DNA from: Fibrobacter sp. UBA7003
GTDB lineage: Bacteria > Fibrobacterota > Fibrobacteria > Fibrobacterales > Fibrobacteraceae
Direction: 5' to 3'
Length of the DNA stretch: 64,000 nt
NCBI GenBank assembly: GCA_002449765.1
Contig: DJXN01000014.1
Location: 124,001 to 188,000, forward strand
Position numbers and translations under genes: made by a program. Positions 41,597 through 50,113 of the stretch are shown piece after piece. Numbering within the stretch: position 1 is the stretch's first letter; each line of letters opens with the position of its first letter. Below the pieces are notes generated by a model. It was not told where the DNA came from, did no database searches, and saw only the letters and a program-made list of their open reading frames with translations.

Positions 41597-44500
41597 TTAC
41601 TTCACCACAATGCGGCGGACCAGCGTGCTGGAGCCCGCGCGGAGACGTACGACGAAGCTGCCTTGACGGAGCATTTCGAGATTCACAGAGCCCTTCACAT
41701 GCGCGAAGGTCGCCACCGGAGAGCCCTGCATGTCGAATACTTCTACCGACATGTCGCTTGCGCCCGAGACATGAAGCGTACGGCCGGCAACAGCCATTGA
41801 AAGCGGGTTTGATACGCGCGACATGGCGACTGTCGTGCCTTCGCTGGAAGAGGATTCAGGCTCGGCACTCGAGGATGTCAAAGGATTTTCACTCGAGGAC
41901 GAAACCGGAGACTCGCTGGAAGAAGAAAGCGCCGAGCTTGAGCTGCTCGTCACGGAGGAACTGCTTTCGGGGGCAGTCACGACAAACGTAATCTCGTACT
42001 TCTGCCCGTTAACCGTCACGGTTTCTACAGCCGTACCTACCGGGAAGCCCTCGTGCACGGTGCCTTCAACGGTCACCACTTCACCAGATTCCTTGAAATT
42101 AAAGAACCAGATATTCCATGTATCGCGATTGAACGACCGCACATTGCTGAACGTGATGGTTTCAAACGCTTCGCCGCGAGCAACAGTCTGCTTCAGGCTA
42201 CCCGTCACAACAACCTGGTTCGCATCGCTCGAAGAAGATTCGGCAGAACTGGAAGACGATTCTTCCGAACTGCTGGACTCAATTTCTACGCCCGAAGAAG
42301 ACGCTTCGCTACTGCTCGATTCAATCGACGAACTGGACGAAGCGACACTTGAACTGCTTTCTTCAGAAGAGCAGCTTTCGATGCTAGACGACGATTCAGC
42401 GGAACTCGAGCTTTCCTCACTGCTAGAAGATGCGATAGAGCTGGAAGACCGTCCTAATACCGTAATCTTGCCCGTTGCAGAAGTATTGTTGTCGAGACCG
42501 GTCACCGCTATCGTATAGTCATACACATAGTCGGTCAACGAATCGGCTACAATACCCGAAATCGTATACGTCTTCGCATTGTCATCCTTCGTTCCTTTTA
42601 GGCCAGCAGGTATTCCCGACAAAGTAATCTGTTTCATATTCTCGTACCTGTAGACAATCGGTTCGATGGCATCGCCCGCAGTCACCGTCTGCGTAGAATT
42701 CCCGCTAACAAGCTCGATCAAGGTCACCAACGGCTTATGCTTCACCGTAATCTTCGCGGAGGCAGTCGCATTGTTGTCCGGACCGTACACCGTCACCGTT
42801 GCCGTGTATTCCTTATCGGAAAGACTTTCGTCCACAGCGCCGGCAATCGTCAGCGTTTTCGCGCTCTTGTCCTGAAGCATCGAGAATGTTCCCTGCGGAA
42901 TCCCCGTCACCTTTGCTGAATCCATATTGGCATAGCTGAGCACGATAGGCTTGATAGAATCACCAGCGGTCACCGTCTGCGTCGAGTTGTTCGTCACAGA
43001 AACCGTCGTCGTTACCGGCTTGTGCTTCACGGTTATCTTGCCCGTAGCGGTCGCAGTCGAGTCGGCTCCCACCGCGGTAACCGTATAAGAGTATTCCTTG
43101 TCGCTCAAAGAATCGGCGACCGTTCCCCAAATCGTGAAGGTCGTATTGCTCTTGCTTACCACGCCGTTCAATCCGGCGGGAAGCCCGGCAACGCTGATAT
43201 TCGTGACATTCTTGATGCCGTAGACGATAGACTCGATGGAATAGCCCGCAGTCACCGTCTGGTCTGCTTTCCCGCTCGTAAGCTGGAGCACCATCTGGAC
43301 CTTGGAGGAACTCGAGGACATGCTGGAAGAAGAAGCTACGCTCGAGCTGCTCATCACGGAAGAACTGCTGGATGTCGGAGACGGTACAGGCTTAAACGCC
43401 AAACCGGAGCAGCGCACGTCATCGACATACAGGTAGTTCATGCTCGGCTGCGTACCCTTGATCTCCCAGGTGAACTTGGCGACACGCTTCTTGGAAAGCG
43501 TCACCGGCTTGGCCCAGGCTTCCTGCGACAGCATGTTCCAGGGAATCGTTACCGTCGTCCATGAGCCCGATGCGGCCTTTGTTATCTGGTGGTAGCCGTA
43601 ATCCATCACGTCAGTATCTTCGGCCTTAAAGTTGTGCGCGGCGCCCTTGTACTTGTAGCTGATTTCGTTACAAGCAGAAAGATCGTAGGCGGTCTGCGAT
43701 TCGTTCAGGGCCACGCCGAGCGCCACATACGGGTCGTATGGGTTGTCGCCCTGCGAAAGCTTCACGCCGGTCACTCCCGCCACGTACTTGGTAGAATTGC
43801 CTGCCGTAGAGCCCGAGAAGACCACATTGTAGCCGTCGTTTCTGCCAGGACCGTTGGAAATCGTCGATGCACCCTTGTCGCCCTTGTCGGTATAGGCGTA
43901 CCATTCGCCACCGGTAAAGGCAAAGCCGTCACCGTCTTCCAGGTCGTCGATGTAGTCGGTGTAGCCCGCAGGCAGCGAGCTGGAAGAACTGGCAATGGAG
44001 CTGCTGGAGGTCGGCGACGTAGAACAGGCGGCATAGGATTTGGGAAGGAATGCAAAAATCGAATCGTTCACCCACTTGCCACTTGTCGAATAGTTCCACG
44101 CACTCCCGCTAAAGTACGATGCAACCTCGTTCTTGTTCGAAACAGACCAATTCGCACCTGAAAGTTTGTTATCCCTCATCCACTTGTACCAGTCGCTGCT
44201 GCGATTGCTGTACATCGTCCCATTGCCGCCCGGACCAGAGTTGCCCCATTCCGTCACGAACACGGAAAGGCCGCTATTCATCGCCGATACGGCATTTGCG
44301 CCTTCGCGATTGGTCTCATGCTGGCCAGCCTCATCGATACCCGCGTAGAAGTGGAACGTGTAGGCCACATTCTTGTCGTTAATCGGGCTGCTCGCGGCCT
44401 CGTTCGGATACTGGTCATAGCTGCGGTTGCCGACGACAATAAGGTTGTCGGAGTACATGCGGATAGTGTCGATTACCGCTTCGGCATACTGCTTGATGGT

Positions 44501-45034
44501 TCCCCAGGACTGCGACGTCGGCTCGTTGAAAATTTCAAAGATGACGTTATCGTACTTGCCCCACGTCGACGCCATATAGCCGAAGAACTTCTTCGCGTTA
44601 CCCGTATTCTCGTTCGCCTTGTGGCTATGGTAGTCGATAATCACATAGATGTCGTTATCGATGGCGGCCTGCACCACCGTGTTCATCAGGCCCTGGTAGT
44701 GGCTTTCATTTGAGAAATAGTTGCCAGAGCCCCAGCTTTCATCCACACCCATCGGCGCACGGATAACCTGGATGTTCTGCTTCTGCACAAGCCCAGACAC
44801 GATTTCGGATGTCCAAAAAGGCGAACCCACGTCGCTCGAGATGCTCCAGAAAAGGCTCATGCCCTGCACAACAACTTCATTACCGCTAGTGACGCCCTTG
44901 CAGGAACCGTAAATCCGGCCCGGGCCATTGCCAACCTTGCCTGCCTGGAGTTGCCCATACTGGCTCACAGGACCAATGCGTCCGAAGGATAATCCCGCCA
45001 ACAAGGCGACCATCAGCAAAGCGATTTTTTTCAT
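41597..45034 (-). CDS. Secreted GH5 endoglucanase with CBM11-like module, Ig-like repeats and Ser-rich linkers
   Basis: 1145 residues. Signal peptide (1-18), then a GH5 catalytic domain (about 20-335) with the proton donor Glu171 in FEIFNEP and nucleophile Glu262 in VFVTEWG. A CBM11-like module (about 360-560: DDLEDGDGFAFTGGEWYAYTD, ending YLYVDDVRC) follows a serine linker. Three repeats of about 85 residues contain TVTAGDxIxPIV and resemble immunoglobulin-like cell-surface domains. A long serine/glutamate linker and a fourth domain precede a C-terminal sorting-like domain (VEVFDMQGSPV...VVRLRAGSSTLVRRIVVK). The enzyme attacks cellulose or mixed-linkage glucan at the cell surface. The ATG at 45034 has AAAAGGA 8 nt upstream. 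Confidence 0.9.
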   Translation of the reverse strand: MKKIALLMVALLAGLSFGRIGPVSQYGQLQAGKVGNGPGRIYGSCKGVTSGNEVVVQGMSLFWSISSDVGSPFWTSEIVSGLVQKQNIQVIRAPMGVDESWGSGNYFSNESHYQGLMNTVVQAAIDNDIYVIIDYHSHKANENTGNAKKFFGYMASTWGKYDNVIFEIFNEPTSQSWGTIKQYAEAVIDTIRMYSDNLIVVGNRSYDQYPNEAASSPINDKNVAYTFHFYAGIDEAGQHETNREGANAVSAMNSGLSVFVTEWGNSGPGGNGTMYSNRSSDWYKWMRDNKLSGANWSVSNKNEVASYFSGSAWNYSTSGKWVNDSIFAFLPKSYAACSTSPTSSSSIASSSSSLPAGYTDYIDDLEDGDGFAFTGGEWYAYTDKGDKGASTISNGPGRNDGYNVVFSGSTAGNSTKYVAGVTGVKLSQGDNPYDPYVALGVALNESQTAYDLSACNEISYKYKGAAHNFKAEDTDVMDYGYHQITKAASGSWTTVTIPWNMLSQEAWAKPVTLSKKRVAKFTWEIKGTQPSMNYLYVDDVRCSGLAFKPVPSPTSSSSSVMSSSSVASSSSMSSSSSKVQMVLQLTSGKADQTVTAGYSIESIVYGIKNVTNISVAGLPAGLNGVVSKSNTTFTIWGTVADSLSDKEYSYTVTAVGADSTATATGKITVKHKPVTTTVSVTNNSTQTVTAGDSIKPIVLSYANMDSAKVTGIPQGTFSMLQDKSAKTLTIAGAVDESLSDKEYTATVTVYGPDNNATASAKITVKHKPLVTLIELVSGNSTQTVTAGDAIEPIVYRYENMKQITLSGIPAGLKGTKDDNAKTYTISGIVADSLTDYVYDYTIAVTGLDNNTSATGKITVLGRSSSSIASSSSEESSSSAESSSSIESCSSEESSSSVASSSSSIESSSSEASSSGVEIESSSSEESSSSSAESSSSDANQVVVTGSLKQTVARGEAFETITFSNVRSFNRDTWNIWFFNFKESGEVVTVEGTVHEGFPVGTAVETVTVNGQKYEITFVVTAPESSSSVTSSSSSALSSSSESPVSSSSENPLTSSSAEPESSSSEGTTVAMSRVSNPLSMAVAGRTLHVSGASDMSVEVFDMQGSPVATFAHVKGSVNLEMLRQGSFVVRLRAGSSTLVRRIVVK

Positions 45035-45130
45035 ACCACACATCCTTTTTTCTGGTTTCTCCACCCCACCCTAAATTTAGATTCTGCAGCCCCAAAATCC
45101 ACGTGACAAAAAACACAGCGCAAACATTGC

Positions 45131-45148
45131 CGTTTACCTCAGTAAACG
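45131..45148. other. Palindrome upstream of the GH5 gene
   Basis: CGTTTAC/GTAAACG with a CTCA loop, about 100 bp before the GH5 ATG and next to the terminator of the gene upstream. It could be a regulator site or part of a 3' structure. Confidence 0.35.
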
Positions 45149-45165
45149 CGTCCCTGCCAACAGAA

Positions 45166-45191
45166 ACAAAAAACCCCGCTTAATGCGGGGC
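45166..45191 (-). terminator. Intrinsic terminator of the small exported protein gene
   Basis: CCCCGC/GCGGGG with a 5-nt loop, followed on the minus strand by TTTTTTG. Confidence 0.9.
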
Positions 45192-45218
45192 GTAAATCCG
45201 TTCGAAACGCTGCAACGA

Positions 45219-45656
45219 TTAGTTTTCGTTGTTGTGCATTTCCATGGTTTCGCGGTCCATCGTGTGCTGCAGGTATTCCTTGAAGTCACGGTCGATGTTC
45301 ACACCGTCAAAGTCCATGTCGTCGTTTTCCAACACGAACACGGCGCTCGGGTTATCGAGCCAGCCCACCACGTCCACGCCATCGAGTTTCATGGACTTGT
45401 CGCCGGCGAGAGCTGCAACGTATTCGACCTTGGACTTGGGCACCCAGCCCTGGCCGCAGCTACCCTTGACCAGGACATCGGTATCGCCGTCCTTGACGAT
45501 GGTAAGTTCGTCATTGAACCCGGCAGTGCAGACTACGTTTCCACCACCCTTTTCCTTGGTGAGTTCAATATCACCGAGCTTGGATTTGACCTTATTGGGA
45601 GCAGCGAAGGCTGCAGCGACCATCAAACCAAGTGCCATTACGAAAAGCTTTTTCAT
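45219..45656 (-). CDS. Small exported protein of unknown function
   Basis: 145 residues. The signal peptide MKKLFVMALGLMVAAAFAA is followed by a region rich in Val/Gly/Asp (GDIELTKEKGGGNVVCTAGF, VLVKGSCGQGWVPKSKVEYV). Two cysteines could form a disulphide. It ends with a Met/Asn/Glu-rich tail (METMEMHNNEN-like). The fold is unknown; a small SH3-like domain (GQGWVPKS) is possible. It starts at 45656, as the TTG further upstream gives no signal peptide. It has its own terminator and stands alone between GH5 and mltG. Confidence 0.68.
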   Translation of the reverse strand: MKKLFVMALGLMVAAAFAAPNKVKSKLGDIELTKEKGGGNVVCTAGFNDELTIVKDGDTDVLVKGSCGQGWVPKSKVEYVAALAGDKSMKLDGVDVVGWLDNPSAVFVLENDDMDFDGVNIDRDFKEYLQHTMDRETMEMHNNEN

Positions 45657-45716
45657 ATCGTTCCTCAAAAACAAGGTAAAATATTCAACAATGCATAAGG
45701 AATATACCTTTTATTT

Positions 45717-45747
45717 TTGCAATTGGTCACAATTTCTTTTAAATTTT
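45717..45747 (+). promoter_or_regulatory. Promoter of mltG, possibly leaderless
   Basis: TTG (45717-45719), 20 nt, TAAATTTT (45740-45747), then the ATG at 45754, 7 nt later. No Shine-Dalgarno lies between. Confidence 0.55.
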
Positions 45748-45753
45748 TACATC

Positions 45754-46764
45754 ATGAAGAAGATTTTTGCCATTTTTTGCGTTTTTTTAGCCCTCGCCTG
45801 TGCCTTTTTCGCCTTCCAGATGAAAAATCGGCTGGCCGAGACCTCCAAAAACGGCGAAACCGTGCTCATAAATATACCCAAGGGGAGTTCCGCCGGGCAC
45901 GTTTTCGGCATCCTCCGCGAGAAGGGAATCTGGGACGACGAACTGGCCTACAAGGTCTGGTGCAAGCTTAACCCGCCCTCCCCGAAGGCCGGCTGGTTCG
46001 AGATACCCCCGCACCAGACCCTCGACGAAATTGCAGGCATCATCGGGAGCGGCAAGACCGCGGTACGCCGGGTGACCATACCCGAAGGTCGGGCCTCGTG
46101 GGAGATCCCCGCCTATCTCAAGAAGGCGTTCCCGGACCTGAACGAAAAACGCTGGAACGAACTCGTCCAGGACCCGAAGTTCGCCCGAAGCCTCGGAGTC
46201 GATGCGAACTCGCTGGAAGGCTACCTGCTCCCGGACACCTACCCCTTCCCCATCGACGCGGACGAGGAGACGATACTCAAGCAGATGGTGGCAGCGAACC
46301 TGAAGGTGCGCGACCAGTTCATGCCCGACTCGGCTAGTTCCATGTGGAAGACGCTCGGCAGCTGGCACAAGGTGCTTACACTGGCAAGCGTAGTCGAGGA
46401 GGAGACGGGCATTCCCGATGAGCGCCCGCTTATCGCCGGAGTATTCCACAACCGACTGAGGATTGGCATGCCGCTCGGGGCAGACCCGACGGTGCGGTTC
46501 ATCTTCAGGAACCTGACCGGGCCCATCTACAAGAGCCAGCTCAACAGCGACAGCCCGTACAACACCCGCAAGTTCAAGGGGCTCATGCCGGGCCCGATAT
46601 CGAACCCCGGGCGCAAGGCGATACAGGCGACACTACACCCCGACAAGACCGAGGCTCTTTACTTTGTCGCAAAGGATGACGGGAGCATGACGCACTTCTT
46701 CAGCAAGACGCTCTCCGAACACAACAAGTACAAGGACGTGGCGGCAAAGAACCGCGGCGAATAG
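45754..46764 (+). CDS. mltG: Endolytic murein transglycosylase MltG
   Basis: 336 residues. An N-terminal membrane helix (IFAIFCVFLALACAFFAF), a LysM-like region, and the YceG catalytic domain. The active-site Glu is in LASVVEEETGIPDERPLIAGVFHNRL, and later blocks MPLGADPTVRF and SPYNTRKFKGLMPGPISNPG are diagnostic. MltG cleaves nascent glycan strands at the inner membrane and sets their length. The frame is open far upstream, but only the ATG at 45754 gives a normal N-terminus, and a promoter abuts it. It converges with the patatin gene. Confidence 0.95.
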   Translation: MKKIFAIFCVFLALACAFFAFQMKNRLAETSKNGETVLINIPKGSSAGHVFGILREKGIWDDELAYKVWCKLNPPSPKAGWFEIPPHQTLDEIAGIIGSGKTAVRRVTIPEGRASWEIPAYLKKAFPDLNEKRWNELVQDPKFARSLGVDANSLEGYLLPDTYPFPIDADEETILKQMVAANLKVRDQFMPDSASSMWKTLGSWHKVLTLASVVEEETGIPDERPLIAGVFHNRLRIGMPLGADPTVRFIFRNLTGPIYKSQLNSDSPYNTRKFKGLMPGPISNPGRKAIQATLHPDKTEALYFVAKDDGSMTHFFSKTLSEHNKYKDVAAKNRGE

Positions 46765-46782
46765 AACGGCGGAATCTAAATC

Positions 46783-49125
46783 CTAGAACAGGTCGTATTC
46801 GCCGATTCGGATAAAGTAGCTATAGTTGTCGAAATCCGCGAGATCGCCGAAGGTTTCGCTATCCACGACACGAGACATTCCTGCATAAATCTTAACGGAC
46901 TTGTAGGCCAAGCGCAGGGCCGGTTCAAAGACGAACCTGTGCTTTCCGAAAGTCGCGGTCGGATTTTCCTCGAAATCATGGACATAGGCAAAATTAAGCC
47001 AGAGTCCGGAGCCCCTGTAATGCAAGCCTCCCTGCAGGCGAACCAACCCATAATGGTGCGACACCAAATCCGGATTAATCCATTCCATGCTCCAGGGCGT
47101 CGCCGCGATGCGGGGGCGGATACAGTTGTCGAGGGGTTCAATCTCGAAGGATTCCGGATATACGTAACCGTAACCATGCTTATGGTACTTGTTCATCGCG
47201 AAGGCGGCAAGCGCATTCAATGTCACGAAGGGCTTGGGCGAAATGGCATACTGCGCATCGAAATACGAAGTGATGAATGTCGGAATAATCTCGTCGAATC
47301 CGAAGTCGTAGCCGATGGACGTAAGGCCAATATCGCCATGGAAGGCAAAGCCGTTTTCCGAGAACCAGGCCCGTCCATCGCCCGAGACATATTCATAGCG
47401 CAGTTTCTGCGACGCAGGATACATCTCGAATTCCCCGCCCGGATAGTAGCGGCGTTCAAGTTCGTAGACGCGATCCGCAAAAAGGAAATCCGCAGAAACC
47501 TTCTGGTGCTTGTCAAACCTGTAGAACATGGATGCAAAGATATCGCTCTTCTTTTCGGAACGGATCCTGTAATATCCGGGAACGTCTTCGGCAAAGGTTT
47601 TTAACGGCTGGAGTTTCTGCCAGGTATACCCGACTTCCATTCCCCAATCCAAACTCCAGAGCCGGCCGATTTGAGCCTTCGGGGCAAAGCCATAGGAGGT
47701 TCCGCCCCAAAAACCGGAAAACATCAGTTGGATTTCCATCTGATCCACATGGTAAAAATCGATTTCGGCATAGGCATTCGGACCGATGACATTCGACCCG
47801 AACCCGCCAACAGCCACATCGAAAGTCGGCCTGATTTCGGCATCCACTAGGACATCCCCATCAGGCTGCATGTCGAAAGCCACGGAATCAATCGCAGGGA
47901 ACCGCAAAAGGCTGTATGCAAAATTTCTCGGAGCGACAATTCCCGTATCGCTTTCGCTCCAGTAGGATTTCACGGGGGAATGCGTCTCGGCGGACAGGCT
48001 ATCGAACGAGGGTTTGAACTTGAACCACGGAATGGACGCCACGTGAGCCGAACCGTAGTCGCCTCGGCGCATGCCGATGGGAGCCATCTGAGAGAGTTTC
48101 GATTCGAGCGCAGAGAATCCCGCCTGGATCCAGCCGTTGCGCGAAGTATCCGACACCGTATGCGGACGCACTACGATTCCGGGCTGCGACCCAAGATTTT
48201 TTAGAGTATTCAACGCAATCGCCTTCTGCGGTCCCGAGACACGAAGTTCTCCGCGGAGAGGGGCCGCAACCGCAATAATCGCCATTTCGTCGGGAGAATC
48301 TTCCGCAGGGAGCGCAAGGTAAGGGCAAAAGTCTCCCGGCATTTCGCTTCCCTTCACAGGCAAGCTCCCCATGACTTCCTTGAACGAACTTCCGAGCGAG
48401 CCGTCACAACCCAAAACGGAAAACGGGATTCTGTATTTTCCGCTATGGCGCAAAATCGATTCCTGAAGGCGGAGATAAGAAAGAGACGACTGCACGTTAC
48501 CCGAATCGGGGATAAGCAATTTCTGTCGCCTGTGAACATTTCCCGAGGAATCGACATAGAACGAAAACCGTTCGCGAAGAGCCGGCATGCCGGACTCCGA
48601 AACAGGAAGCCTGTAGCGGGGCTCCCCGGCAAAACCCTCTTTAGAAGAAAGTATTCTCGAGAAATCCTCGTCGCGCAAAATCCGCTGGATGTCATCCAGC
48701 GAGACGCCCTTCGTCCAGAGGTATCCGACAAAGGCTCCCCACGAAGTCCCTACAACGGAATCTACAGGCACAGAATAAGCTTCAACCGCATAAAGCACGC
48801 CGAGGTGGAACCACGGAGAATTCTCCCCGCCTCCCAAATAAAGAACGGACTTTATCTGGCGAGAGGAAACCGCGGAATCCTTTTCCGGATCGGGATTCCG
48901 ATTTTGAACCGAATCGGGAACCGTGCTCAGGGCTTCAAGGGTCGCAGCGGCATCCGCGAGCGAATCGACATTCCCGGGCGATTCCGGCAACTGCCCTGAC
49001 AGTGTATCAGCAACCAGAGCCTGCGTGGAATCCGTAGCTTGGGCGGGCAGCAGCGAAAAAGCGGCAAGGGCCGCCGTGCAAACGGTTCTAAACAACCTAG
49101 CCGAGAAGCGCGACGTTAGAGACAT
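46783..49125 (-). CDS. Patatin-like protein with C-terminal outer-membrane barrel (type Vd-like)
   Basis: 780 residues. A signal peptide (...FSLLPAQA), a linker, and a patatin domain (about 92-330) with the nucleophile in VGTSWG (Ser128) and a glycine-rich loop YLGGGENSPW. The remainder has a POTRA-like segment and a beta barrel (GGFGSNVIGPNAYAEIDFYHV onwards, alternating aromatic strands, end FIRIGEYDLF), the layout of PlpD-type Vd autotransporters. The expected catalytic Asp in a DG[GA] motif was not found, and the oxyanion loop lacks its usual Arg, so enzymatic activity is in doubt. GGAGAGG precedes the ATG at 49125, which overlaps the upstream gene by 29 nt. An ATG at 49149 is in frame. 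Confidence 0.72.
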   Translation of the reverse strand: MSLTSRFSARLFRTVCTAALAAFSLLPAQATDSTQALVADTLSGQLPESPGNVDSLADAAATLEALSTVPDSVQNRNPDPEKDSAVSSRQIKSVLYLGGGENSPWFHLGVLYAVEAYSVPVDSVVGTSWGAFVGYLWTKGVSLDDIQRILRDEDFSRILSSKEGFAGEPRYRLPVSESGMPALRERFSFYVDSSGNVHRRQKLLIPDSGNVQSSLSYLRLQESILRHSGKYRIPFSVLGCDGSLGSSFKEVMGSLPVKGSEMPGDFCPYLALPAEDSPDEMAIIAVAAPLRGELRVSGPQKAIALNTLKNLGSQPGIVVRPHTVSDTSRNGWIQAGFSALESKLSQMAPIGMRRGDYGSAHVASIPWFKFKPSFDSLSAETHSPVKSYWSESDTGIVAPRNFAYSLLRFPAIDSVAFDMQPDGDVLVDAEIRPTFDVAVGGFGSNVIGPNAYAEIDFYHVDQMEIQLMFSGFWGGTSYGFAPKAQIGRLWSLDWGMEVGYTWQKLQPLKTFAEDVPGYYRIRSEKKSDIFASMFYRFDKHQKVSADFLFADRVYELERRYYPGGEFEMYPASQKLRYEYVSGDGRAWFSENGFAFHGDIGLTSIGYDFGFDEIIPTFITSYFDAQYAISPKPFVTLNALAAFAMNKYHKHGYGYVYPESFEIEPLDNCIRPRIAATPWSMEWINPDLVSHHYGLVRLQGGLHYRGSGLWLNFAYVHDFEENPTATFGKHRFVFEPALRLAYKSVKIYAGMSRVVDSETFGDLADFDNYSYFIRIGEYDLF

Positions 49126-50101
49126 ACCTCTCCGCGACATCGCGGGCAATGTACCCCGCCTTCACAAGTTCGGCCAAGCAATCATCCATCAGAAGCATCC
49201 CCTCCGAACCCGAAGCGGCGATAATCGATGAAAGCTTGAAAAATTCGCCGCTACGAATAAGCGTAGCAACCTTCTGCGTATTGAACAACACTTCCCAGGC
49301 AGACACCGGAGTTCCATCGGAAGCACCGGGAAGCAGCCGTTGTACAACAATTGCCTTGAGATAGGCGGCAAGCATCGTGCGGCAAAGGTCACGCTCCGTG
49401 GAGGGGACCATCGAAAGTAGGGCATCCATCACTCCGGCAGAATTGCCCGCTGTCACATTGCACACGACAAGCGCACCCGCTTCTGCGGCACGCAACATCG
49501 GCAACAGGTTTTCGCCGCTGAAATCGCCAAGCCATATAAGATCGCAACCACTGCGGAGCGCCTGCGAAATACGGTCGGCCACCGAGCCCGAGGAATCACG
49601 CAGGACAAGGCTACCGCCCATATTCACGGGAATTTCTTCGAAGCCATTCAGAAGGCTTGCACGCAACACCCGGGACTCGCAAAGAGAGCTCACATAGGCC
49701 GTCGCGGTCGTCGTCTTGCCCGAGCATGCCGGCCCTGCAAACACGACCAATCCCGAACTTAGCGCCAAAAGGCTCGAGGCAGATTGCGGGGCGCCCAAGG
49801 AATCAAAAGACGGACATTCCGCAATCAGCGGGCGAAACACGGCTGCGTTTCCGAGGGCCGCACGGAAAAACCGGACGCGCCACTTGCATCCAGCCCACGG
49901 GCCGCAAACCATGAAACCCGTATCGCCTTCCATTGCGCCCAGGAACTCGCGAAGAGAACCGAATTCCACCTCGGGAGCATCGGGAACAACGCCCACCTTG
50001 CCAGCAAGGCGAACAGCGGGAGCGGCACCTTCTGTCACAATCAGCTCACTTGCGCCAATGTTGACAACATAATCTAAAATCGGTTCGATTTCTGTAGCCA
50101 T
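49097..50101 (-). CDS. PilT-like ATPase paralogue 2, degenerate Walker B
   Basis: 334 residues, no signal peptide. The N-terminus DYVVNIGASELIVTEGAAPAVRLAGKV resembles the PilT GASDLHLxxG-xPxxR block. Walker A is intact (GPACSGKTTT, 123-132). Walker B reads DLIWLGDFSG where PilT has DVILIGEMRD, so the catalytic Glu is changed. The PilT Asp box and His box are not clear. PilT retracts type IV pili; this protein is probably a regulatory or structural relative. It lies 12 nt after paralogue 1 and overlaps the patatin gene. Confidence 0.7.
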   Translation of the reverse strand: MATEIEPILDYVVNIGASELIVTEGAAPAVRLAGKVGVVPDAPEVEFGSLREFLGAMEGDTGFMVCGPWAGCKWRVRFFRAALGNAAVFRPLIAECPSFDSLGAPQSASSLLALSSGLVVFAGPACSGKTTTATAYVSSLCESRVLRASLLNGFEEIPVNMGGSLVLRDSSGSVADRISQALRSGCDLIWLGDFSGENLLPMLRAAEAGALVVCNVTAGNSAGVMDALLSMVPSTERDLCRTMLAAYLKAIVVQRLLPGASDGTPVSAWEVLFNTQKVATLIRSGEFFKLSSIIAASGSEGMLLMDDCLAELVKAGYIARDVAERYVSNVALLG

Positions 50102-50113
50102 AACACAATCTCC

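Noticed and set aside
41840..42440. Serine-codon repeats in the GH5 gene as tandem repeats of mobile origin
   Set aside because: They encode Ser/Glu linkers, a common feature of secreted Fibrobacter enzymes.
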